Source of the DNA: Pedobacter sp.
GTDB taxonomy: Bacteria; Bacteroidota; Bacteroidia; Sphingobacteriales; Sphingobacteriaceae
NCBI RefSeq assembly: GCF_031119335.1
Contig: NZ_JAVHXT010000018.1
Span: forward strand, 30,094 to 94,093
Reading direction: 5' to 3'
Length of the DNA: 64,000 nt
Shown: in pieces, positions 8,210 through 14,517 of the stretch
How positions within the stretch are numbered: the first letter of the stretch is position 1
Layout: each line of letters opens with the position of its first letter
Translations under genes and position numbers: made by a program
The notes under the pieces: model-generated
Told to the model about the DNA's origin: nothing
What the model saw: the letters and a program-made list of their open reading frames with translations, nothing else
Database searches by the model: none

Positions 8210-9280
8210 TTATTTGGTTGATTTTTTTGTAGTTGATTTGGCTGCTGCTTTTGGTTTAGCTGCAGGCTTTTCCTTCACCGCTACGGGTTTTGCTGCAGGT
8301 TTGGCAACTGATTTCGAAGCTTTAGCAACAAGTGGCGTTCCAGCTGCACTAGATTTTACATAGGCACCCCAAGTAAGATTATCCTTGCCAAATTCTTGCG
8401 CTAATGCTTTTTCAATAGCGTAATTTGCAGCAGTTTCTACTACCCATTCAAAGTTTTCTTCGCCAACGCTTTCTAAAGCTGCATCTGGCGCAGGGTTGCA
8501 GAAATCAATAGCAATAGGTACGCCATTACGCACAGCAAATTCTACCGTGTTAAAATCGTAACCTAAGTACTGGTTCAGTTTTAAGGTGTATTCTTCTACC
8601 GTTTTTAAAAGTGCTGCACTTGGTTTAGGTCCATCAACTACGTAACGTAAATGGTGCGGGTTGCGAGGTTCGTACTGCATAATGCGCACATGTTTGCCAC
8701 CAATGCAGTAACATCTAAAGTATTCGTCAAAAATGATTTCCTCTTGCAGCATCATTACCGTTTGTTTGGTTTCGCTGTGTTTTTCAAAGAATTCTTCTTT
8801 GCTACGCAGTTTGTAAACTTCTTTCCAACCACCACCATCAAAAGGTTTCATGTAAGCAGGGAAGCCTGTATATTCAAAAATCGCATCCCAATCAAAAGGC
8901 ATAACCAAATTGCTGAACGAATTTTCGTTGGTATCATCTGGATGTTCTCTTGATGGAATTAAAGCTGTTTTAGGTACAGGAACACCAATATTTTCTGCCA
9001 GTGCATTGTTAAAGAATTTCTCGTCGGCGCTCCACCAAAATGGATTGTTAATTACTGCGGTACCACCCATAGCAGCGTTTTTCAAATAAGCACGGTAAAA
9101 TGGTACATCTTGCGAAATACGGTCTACGATTACTGCATATTCAGGTTTTTCTGCTTGAAACACCTTATCGATTTTTACAAATTCTGCAGTAATTCCTTTT
9201 ACTGCTTTTTGGTTAACTCTATCTACGAAAGCTTGCGGAAATGAACGCTCTTGGCCAAATAAAATTCCTATTTTCTTCAT
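8210..9280 (-). CDS. ATP-grasp (RimK-like) ligase with Lys/Ala-rich tail
   Basis: The first 310 residues form an ATP-grasp enzyme: PAYMKPFDGGGWKEV is the ATP-binding Lys and glycine loop, LQEEIIFDEYFRCY the hinge region, and AIDFCNPAPD the C-terminal metal-binding strand. Such enzymes add amino acids to a carboxylate. Residues from about 312 to the end (356) are a low-complexity, strongly basic run of Lys, Ala, Pro, Thr and Ser (for example KPAAKPVAVKEKPAAKPKA). This tail is not part of the fold and could be a nucleic-acid or membrane contact, or itself a substrate for the ligases. It is probably the first gene of the ligase operon; a 146-bp gap precedes it. Confidence 0.85.
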   Translation of the reverse strand: MKKIGILFGQERSFPQAFVDRVNQKAVKGITAEFVKIDKVFQAEKPEYAVIVDRISQDVPFYRAYLKNAAMGGTAVINNPFWWSADEKFFNNALAENIGVPVPKTALIPSREHPDDTNENSFSNLVMPFDWDAIFEYTGFPAYMKPFDGGGWKEVYKLRSKEEFFEKHSETKQTVMMLQEEIIFDEYFRCYCIGGKHVRIMQYEPRNPHHLRYVVDGPKPSAALLKTVEEYTLKLNQYLGYDFNTVEFAVRNGVPIAIDFCNPAPDAALESVGEENFEWVVETAANYAIEKALAQEFGKDNLTWGAYVKSSAAGTPLVAKASKSVAKPAAKPVAVKEKPAAKPKAAAKSTTKKSTK

Positions 9281-9426
9281 TGGTATATTATGTTTTTTAA
9301 GTATTTGAATTATGGTTAACCGTTTAAATTGTTTATATTAATGATTCCTAAAGTTGAATGTTAAATTTTTATTTTGTTGGTTAAGGATACATTTATTCAT
9401 TCTCTCATTCAAAATTTAATCATTTT

Positions 9427-10137
9427 TTAAAGCTGATAAATATATTCAGGAAACATGTCTCTCCAAATTGGCCAATCATGGTCGGCATTTGGCCTAATAT
9501 CTAGCCAATGCTGAATTCCCTTTTGGTGCAAAATGCCTGAAAGGTTTTCGTTATCTGCTCTGCAAATGTCTCTGTCCGATGTTCCCAAAACTATTTTCAG
9601 TTGCCAAAGTTCGGGATTTATGTTGTTAGGTAGGTAGTCTACGGGGTTGTTAAAGTAAACATCATCGTTGTAAAATCCATCTAGTTGACTTCTGATATCG
9701 AAAGCGCCGCTCATACTGAACAAATGACTAACCGCCCAAGGGTGGCGAAAGGCAAAATTTGCAGCGTGAAAACCACCAAAACTACATCCGGCAGTTACTA
9801 CTTTATCTTTTCCTGTCTCGCTTTTAGCTAACGGAAGCAATTCTTCTAGCAAAAATTTATCGTACCAAATGTGGTTTCTAACTCTTTCTGCAGGGTGGAT
9901 GTTTTTATTGTACCAGCTTAGCGAATCGATGCTGTCTGGACAATAAATCTTGATTTTTCCTTCGTTAATAAAGTTTTGTACAGAATCGATCAGTTTAAAA
10001 TCTTTGTTTTCGTAATAACGGCCCATACTTGTTGGGAACAAGATGACAGGCGTACCACTATGTCCGAAAACAAGTGTTTCTATGTCCTTACTTAAACTGG
10101 GGCTGTACCATTTATGTAATTCTTCTCTCATTGGCAT
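9427..10137 (-). CDS. Esterase family alpha/beta hydrolase (esterase D-like)
   Basis: The frame continues upstream to 10206, but homology-like sequence begins at MPMREELHKWYSP, so the ATG at 10137 is taken as start (237 residues). It has the nucleophile elbow AGCSFGGFHA, an acid loop near GTSDRDICR, and a C-terminal catalytic His in NADHDWPIW. There is no signal peptide, so it acts in the cytoplasm. Esterases of this kind accompany amide-ligase genes in several Bacteroidota and may release or trim the product. A second, related esterase is encoded divergently just to the right. Confidence 0.82.
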   Translation of the reverse strand: MPMREELHKWYSPSLSKDIETLVFGHSGTPVILFPTSMGRYYENKDFKLIDSVQNFINEGKIKIYCPDSIDSLSWYNKNIHPAERVRNHIWYDKFLLEELLPLAKSETGKDKVVTAGCSFGGFHAANFAFRHPWAVSHLFSMSGAFDIRSQLDGFYNDDVYFNNPVDYLPNNINPELWQLKIVLGTSDRDICRADNENLSGILHQKGIQHWLDIRPNADHDWPIWRDMFPEYIYQL

Positions 10138-10224
10138 AATGTTTAGACCTCTTAAGTTAAGTAAATCATTCTCAACGACAAAAATATCTGCGAAATATTT
10201 TAACAAGTAAAAAGCAGCTGTAGA

Positions 10225-10256
10225 TTTGCCTGTTTTTTAGGATATTGATAACTTTG
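10225..10256 (+). promoter_or_regulatory. Strong Bacteroidota-type promoter
   Basis: TTTG at 10225-10228 and TAACTTTG at 10249-10256 match the -33 TTTG and -7 TAnnTTTG consensus with 20 bp between them. Transcription should start near 10262, which places the start inside or just ahead of the coding frame of the esterase on the plus strand. Confidence 0.75.
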
Positions 10257-10263
10257 CCCCAGA

Positions 10264-11079
10264 ATTGAAGATTTTCTTCATCGAACTAATACCTCTGTTA
10301 TTAAAACTACCTATCAAATAAAGTCTAAATTTCTTCAACGAAGCGTTGATGTAGATATCTATGTGCCCGAAAATTTGCTGGGAAATGAAACCGTGAATCT
10401 CCTTTTGGTAAATGATGGTCAAGATTTAGCCCAAATGGAGATTGAGCAGTCCCTTTCATCTTTGTACACAAAGTGGAAAATAGAACCCGTAGTTGTGGTA
10501 GGTATGAAGGCTAATGAAGAGCGTTTGTTAGAGTATGGTATTGCCCACAGACCAGATTTTAAAAATCGCGGAAGCAAAGCGCATCTTCATACCAGTTTTG
10601 TAATTAATGAGCTTTTGCCTTTCGTAAAAAAGGAAACTGGAATTAACATCAATGGAAAGAAAGCATTTGCAGGTTTTTCTCTAGGAGGATTGACCGCTTT
10701 TGACATAGCTTGGCATAATAGTGCCGTTTTTGATTTAGTTGGGGTGTTTTCAGGTTCGTTTTGGTGGCGTAAAAAGGATTTAAGTGACGGCTATACTGAT
10801 GATGACCGCATTTTGCATGAAATGGTGAGGAAAACCGCTACCAAACCAGATTTGAAGTTCTGGTTAATGACCGGTACCGAAGATGAAAAAGCCGATCGTA
10901 ACCAAAATTTTATTATCGATTCTATTGATGATACCATTGATGTGGTGAAGGAGCTAGTGAGCAAAGGATACCATCGTCCGTCGGAAGTTTTTTACTACGA
11001 AATGGTAGGCGGTAAGCATGATGTACCTACTTGGGGCAAAGCGTTCCCTAAGTTTTTGGAGTGGGCTTTTGGGAAATGA
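10264..11079 (+). CDS. Esterase family alpha/beta hydrolase with unclear start codon
   Basis: The protein has the nucleophile elbow AGFSLGGLTA, an acid region near TGTEDEKADRN and a C-terminal His in VGGKHDVPTWGK, so it is a serine esterase of the same superfamily as its divergent neighbour. The first usable canonical codon is GTG at 10363. However, the frame remains open upstream to 10252 and reads as family-like sequence (KSKFLQRSVDVDIYVPEN), so translation probably starts earlier. No ATG, GTG or TTG lies in that stretch; ATT codons at 10264 and 10300 are the options. The promoter at 10225-10256 would start the transcript almost exactly at the ATT at 10264. Confidence 0.8.
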   Translation: MEDFLHRTNTSVIKTTYQIKSKFLQRSVDVDIYVPENLLGNETVNLLLVNDGQDLAQMEIEQSLSSLYTKWKIEPVVVVGMKANEERLLEYGIAHRPDFKNRGSKAHLHTSFVINELLPFVKKETGININGKKAFAGFSLGGLTAFDIAWHNSAVFDLVGVFSGSFWWRKKDLSDGYTDDDRILHEMVRKTATKPDLKFWLMTGTEDEKADRNQNFIIDSIDDTIDVVKELVSKGYHRPSEVFYYEMVGGKHDVPTWGKAFPKFLEWAFGK

Positions 11080-11383
11080 TTGAGTGAAGGTTGAAGGTAG
11101 GAGGGATGAAGGTTGGAAGTTGAGCGTAGCGATATCTCAATACTAGGTAAAAAACCAAAGCGATTTAATTCGTTAAAAAAATCTAAAAAAAATACAACAC
11201 CTATACAATAAACTAAAAGTTTGCGAGTTTATATATTCGAGAGCGTTAATTTAGATGGCGGGGACAAGGCGGTATGCTAAGTCCCCGTTTCTTTTTAAGG
11301 TAAATTTCATTCATAGATTTTCTTGATGGTCGGATTGAAAGAAGTGATTTTCTTTGCGCCAATCTCTGGCGTAACTTCACCAC
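11080..11383. other. Intergenic region with a GGGGAC hairpin
   Basis: No gene is seen in these 304 bases. A purine-rich stretch follows the esterase stop (GAAGGTTGAAGGTAGGAGG). The only clear structure is the hairpin at 11264-11291 described separately. The promoter of the VOC protein gene must lie in the last 80 bases, without a clear consensus match. Confidence 0.5.
11262..11300. terminator. Hairpin with conserved loop, copy 1
   Basis: GCGGGGAC and GTCCCCGT frame a loop with TGCTAAG, followed by TTTCTTTTT on the plus strand, so it can end rightward transcripts from the esterase gene. Loop and stem resemble the hairpin at 13631-13672. Confidence 0.6.
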
Positions 11384-11833
11384 ATGATTAAAGGATTATT
11401 TGAAACGCATATTTTTGTGGAAGACTTAGAAAGGTCTATTAATTTCTATAAAAATGTATTAGGTTTAATCGACTGCGGTTACAACGAGGCCAGAAGGGTA
11501 GCTTTCTTTTGGATTGGCGAACCCAAAGGGGCGATGTTAGGTTTGTGGGAAAAACCAAAGAGCGAGATTGATGTTCGTCATTTTGCATTTAGATGTGATG
11601 TAGATGACGTGTTGAACAAATCTGTAGCTTTCTTGAAAGAGCGCAACTTAAAGCCTTACAATTTCCTTAAAGATGGTAATGAAGAACCAATGGTGTTTGC
11701 TTGGATGCCAGCAATTGCAATTTATTTTAAAGATCCTGATGGGCACGAATTAGAATTTATTGCTATGCTAGAAGGAGACGGCAAACCAGAATTGGGAGTG
11801 CTTAGCTACAAAAAATGGTTAGCATTGCGATAG
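11384..11833 (+). CDS. VOC (glyoxalase/bleomycin-resistance fold) family protein
   Basis: The 149-residue protein has the vicinal oxygen chelate repeats: THIFVEDLERSINFYKNVLGL at the N-terminus, and AIYFKDPDGHELEFIAM at the C-terminus with the usual His and Glu metal ligands. Members include glyoxalases, dioxygenases and fosfomycin or bleomycin resistance proteins; the substrate cannot be told from the sequence. It stands alone between intergenic stretches. Confidence 0.88.
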   Translation: MIKGLFETHIFVEDLERSINFYKNVLGLIDCGYNEARRVAFFWIGEPKGAMLGLWEKPKSEIDVRHFAFRCDVDDVLNKSVAFLKERNLKPYNFLKDGNEEPMVFAWMPAIAIYFKDPDGHELEFIAMLEGDGKPELGVLSYKKWLALR

Positions 11834-11909
11834 GTTTTGTTTATGGTTTCTTAAATAGGTTGATGGTATAATCTAATAATTTGGCATTGCCACATTCGCA
11901 CTTTCCTGG

Positions 11910-12097
11910 TTTTAAGTGTTCCAATGGATCACTTAAAACTAAGATGAAAATCAAGGTCTCTAGACCGAAATAGGTTTCGGTTAATTGAATTAATCGAACC
12001 TCCATTTTGCTCATGGCTCTATAGTGGATTATTTCCAGACAAAGTCTTTGGTTTTCTGTATTAATTTAAGTGACCGCTGAAATAGCGAACACTTAAA
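11910..12097. repeat. 188-bp structured element, copy 1
   Basis: The element starts with a hairpin (TTTTAAGTG, 11-base loop, CACTTAAAA) and ends with another built on the same stem (TTTAAGTG at 12065, CACTTAAA ending 12097) that contains an inner CGCT/AGCG stem. Between them are further small hairpins, including GGTCTCTAGACC and CGAAATAGGTTTCG. A second copy of the same length lies in the same orientation at 13425-13612. It could be a structured RNA or a small non-autonomous mobile element. Confidence 0.8.
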
Positions 12098-12133
12098 CTA
12101 GTTACGTTCAATTGTCTCTGTTTGGTGCCATTT

Positions 12134-13045
12134 TTATATTTTTATTTTACACTTGTAAATCTTGCTTAACCCATTTTCGCTACCTGTAATCTTTTCAAGA
12201 TATTGCTTTATATTCTTAAATTTTTTAGGAGAAAGATTGGCTCTTCTGCTCGTAAAGTATAGCGTATTTGTTTTGCTGTTATAAAACGGGCAGTATTCCA
12301 TGTATTTGGTATTAATGGCGTTGCCCATATTTTCTGCAGATTTCCATTCACCATTTTCATCTTTTTTGGAAATATATAAGTCTCCACTGCCTAAGCCACC
12401 TTTTGCATTATATTTTGTATAAATGATAAAACTTTCATCTTTAGAAATGAAAGCATTAAACTCATAACCATCGCTATTGATATTATTATTTAGTAATATG
12501 GGTTTGGTATATTCGATTCCGTTCCATTTACAATAATAGATGTCGTCTTTTCCTAAACCAGTTTTGGCGTCCATTGTAAAATATAAATTGCCATTGTTTG
12601 CAAGTGTTGGGTAAAACTCATCATTCTCAGAATTAACTTGAGGACCTAAGTTTATAGGTTTTGACCATTTGCTTTTTTTGTTTTCTCTTTCTACATACCA
12701 AATATCAAAGTCACTTTTTATGGTGTCGGTTTCATTCTTGGGTCTATTAGATGCAAAGTAAAGCCTTTTACCATCGCTCGATAAGAATGGCTCCAAATAA
12801 GAATAGCCATCACAAAACGGAAGTAATGAGGGGTTTTCCCATCTATTGTTCTCTACCCTTACGATTTGTGATAAATCCTGATTGGGACTTTGAATGGTGA
12901 AATATGCTTCATCTTCATTGTCCGAGATACAAAAGTCTCGGATATTGGGAAATTTATTTAATTCTGAACTAAGGATTGTAACCTCTTGCCCAAAAATAAA
13001 ATTTGGGATAAAGAGTGCTAATAAAATAAGGATTTGTATTCTCAT
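12134..13045 (-). CDS. Secreted PD40/WD40-like beta-propeller protein
   Basis: The 303-residue protein has a signal peptide ending at FIFGQ and repeated propeller blades of the TolB/PD40 type, such as LSSDGKRLYFASNRP, LANNGNLYFTMDA and DIYYCKWNG. Such proteins often sit in the periplasm or are parts of OmpA-linked lipoproteins; this one has only the propeller, without an OmpA or TPR domain. Its partner is unknown. It lies between the two copies of the 188-bp element, which suggests the block could have moved or been duplicated as a unit. Confidence 0.8.
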   Translation of the reverse strand: MRIQILILLALFIPNFIFGQEVTILSSELNKFPNIRDFCISDNEDEAYFTIQSPNQDLSQIVRVENNRWENPSLLPFCDGYSYLEPFLSSDGKRLYFASNRPKNETDTIKSDFDIWYVERENKKSKWSKPINLGPQVNSENDEFYPTLANNGNLYFTMDAKTGLGKDDIYYCKWNGIEYTKPILLNNNINSDGYEFNAFISKDESFIIYTKYNAKGGLGSGDLYISKKDENGEWKSAENMGNAINTKYMEYCPFYNSKTNTLYFTSRRANLSPKKFKNIKQYLEKITGSENGLSKIYKCKIKI

Positions 13046-13424
13046 TGTTTTGTTTTTTAAAAAAGGTTACTGCTTGTTACTATTGTCTGTTGTTGTATAC
13101 TATGCTACAAATGCTTCCTGCGTAAGTGCTATAATTCCGCTAAATAACTAAAATTGTACATTGAACCAACCACAATAAAATTCTTTGTCTCAATTAAGTT
13201 GTGATGCAATTGCCAATTTACATATATTTCTGTAAGATATATTTTCCATATGGAAGTCCAGCCGCAAAAGCAACAATAACCGTTGTCATAATTGATTAAT
13301 TGTTGAATAAAACATTAGTTTATTATATTAATGAATCAAGTCTTACAAGTCCAAGAGTTAGCCGAAAGGAAAGTCCCATCCACCAAGTTGCAAAGAAAAT
13401 CAACTATCGAAACTTCCTTTTCTG
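13046..13424. other. Intergenic region upstream of the propeller gene
   Basis: About 380 bases without a convincing gene. On the minus strand a 23-codon frame near 13220-13290 reads MTTVIVAFAAGLPYGKYILQ and onward; it could be a very short membrane peptide or chance. It should also hold the propeller gene's promoter. The right part of the full gap (to 13680) is filled by the second 188-bp element and a hairpin. Confidence 0.45.
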
Positions 13425-13612
13425 TTTTAAGTGTTCCAAAGGACCATTTAAATTAAGGATGAAAACCAAGGTCTCCAGACCGAAATGAGCTTATGTTGTT
13501 TGAGTTAAACGAACTTCCACTTTGCCCATAGCTCTATAGTGGATTATTTCCAGACAAAGTCTTTGGTTTTCTATATTAAATTTAAGTGACCGCTGAAGTA
13601 GCGAACACTTAA
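13425..13612. repeat. 188-bp structured element, copy 2
   Basis: Same length and orientation as 11910-12097, with the central and 3' parts nearly identical (CTCTATAGTGGATTATTTCC, GACAAAGTCTTTGGTTTTCT). The 5' hairpin has changed CACTTAAAA to CATTTAAA, which keeps pairing through a G-U, and the inner 3' hairpin loop differs while CGCT/AGCG is kept. Conservation of structure over sequence points to an RNA or hairpin function. Confidence 0.8.
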
Positions 13613-13630
13613 GCTAGTTGGGCTATACTA

Positions 13631-13672
13631 AAATGAAGAGGACAAAGTGTTGTTGCTAAGTCCTCTTCATTT
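13631..13672. terminator. Hairpin with conserved loop, copy 2
   Basis: AAATGAAGAGGAC (13631-13643) pairs perfectly with GTCCTCTTCATTT (13660-13672) around a loop containing TGCTAA. It lies just after the stop of the GyrI-like gene on the minus strand and can end that transcript. Confidence 0.7.
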
Positions 13673-13680
13673 TACATCTA

Positions 13681-14148
13681 TTATTCTTTTACAGAGATAA
13701 AGGTTTCCACTTCGGCATTGTTTCCGTCGTAATACTTTTTCCCGTGTATCGTGAAGTCTGCTCTGTATGCTCGCTTTGTATTTAATTCTTCATTTCTCCA
13801 TATTTCTAACCAGGTGTTAACTACGGCTTCGGGCATTTTACCTTTAGAAACAAATTTCTGGTAGTTATCCGTCTCAATAGTTAAGCCAACAAAGCCTTCT
13901 GGAATGGTTGCTAATGAACTTACCGGTAAACCGATGATGGTGGTGTAGTATCCAGTAAAATCTGTTTCGTAGTCTGTATAAACTGCATAAATTTCGTCGC
14001 TAACCTTATTTGGAATTTGCTCTTGGATGTTTTGGTCCCAAAATTTAAGCCACAATGCTTCGATGTCTTGAGCAGCTTGCCCATTGTTGTTCGTGGTTCT
14101 TATTGAGATCCCGATGATGTCAAATTTTTGAATGTTTTGGTTCTTCAT
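13681..14148 (-). CDS. GyrI-like / effector-binding domain protein
   Basis: About 155 residues when started at MKNQNIQKFDIIGISIR (14148); the longer frame to 14169 adds seven unlikely residues. The whole protein matches the GyrI-like small-molecule binding fold of the AraC effector-binding type, with GYYTTIIGLPV and FVGLTIE strands and no DNA-binding domain. Stand-alone members bind or hydrolyse hydrophobic small molecules. No partner regulator is adjacent. It lies immediately left of the defence cassette border. Confidence 0.78.
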   Translation of the reverse strand: MKNQNIQKFDIIGISIRTTNNNGQAAQDIEALWLKFWDQNIQEQIPNKVSDEIYAVYTDYETDFTGYYTTIIGLPVSSLATIPEGFVGLTIETDNYQKFVSKGKMPEAVVNTWLEIWRNEELNTKRAYRADFTIHGKKYYDGNNAEVETFISVKE

Positions 14149-14271
14149 TTTTTTAAAATTAAGCAGCAAATATGTGTCACCGTTGTGACAACCCTATGTC
14201 AGTGCTGTATGAAGATTTTTAAAAAGTAGCGTGCACGCAAATTCAGTTAATCAAGTTCAACCAACGGCTCG

Positions 14272-14380
14272 GGTATTGGCGTAGTGGCGGATTTTAGCAC
14301 AGAAGTTGAATAGAATTACTACCGTTCAATCTTGCACAAATGTCCAATCAAGGCCGTTCAGCCGCCATTACGCCAATACC
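14272..14380. repeat. Long inverted repeat at the left cassette border
   Basis: GGTATTGGCGTAGTGGCGG (14272-14290) pairs with CCGCCATTACGCCAATACC (14362-14380), with a single mismatch and a 71-base spacer. GTTATCTGC at 14383-14391 follows and has an exact inverted copy, GCAGATAAC, at 22800-22808 on the other side of the cassette. Confidence 0.75.
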
Positions 14381-14441
14381 TTGTTATCTGCTGCCCCTTT
14401 TCTCGGTTGCTTTTGTTGTCGGTTGGCTGAACGTTGGAACG

Positions 14442-14507
14442 AAGCACACTCTTTTGCAAGCTTTGGTCTGTGCGTTGGCTTTGTGCGGCTTGCAAATGTG
14501 TGTGCTT
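14442..14507. repeat. Cassette-border hairpin, left copy
   Basis: Outer stem AAGCACAC (14442-14449) with GTGTGCTT (14500-14507), 3-base internal loops TCT and TGT, inner stem TTTGCAAGC with GCTTGCAAA, and a 26-base terminal loop. The 50 bases 14451-14500 match 22679-22728 at 49 positions. The outer stem differs between copies yet stays perfectly paired in both. Confidence 0.85.
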
Positions 14508-14517
14508 GTGTGGTGGC

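Larger units (their letters stand above)
14170..14517. other. Left border region of the defence cassette
   Basis: No gene of its own lies in this 348-bp gap. It holds the palindrome GCGTGCACGC at 14230-14239, the long inverted repeat 14272-14380, the GTTATCTGC motif at 14383-14391 and the hairpin 14442-14507, which ends 11 bases before the herA stop codon. Apparent plus-strand frames here overlap herA and lack family features. Confidence 0.6.

Noticed and set aside
11262..11300. tRNA or other classical RNA gene in the intergenic hairpin
   Set aside because: No cloverleaf, T-loop or CCA-type end can be drawn; only a single stem-loop is present.
13220..13290. A 23-codon hydrophobic peptide frame on the minus strand
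   Set aside because: Too short, no promoter or neighbour evidence; kept only as a remark in the intergenic entry.
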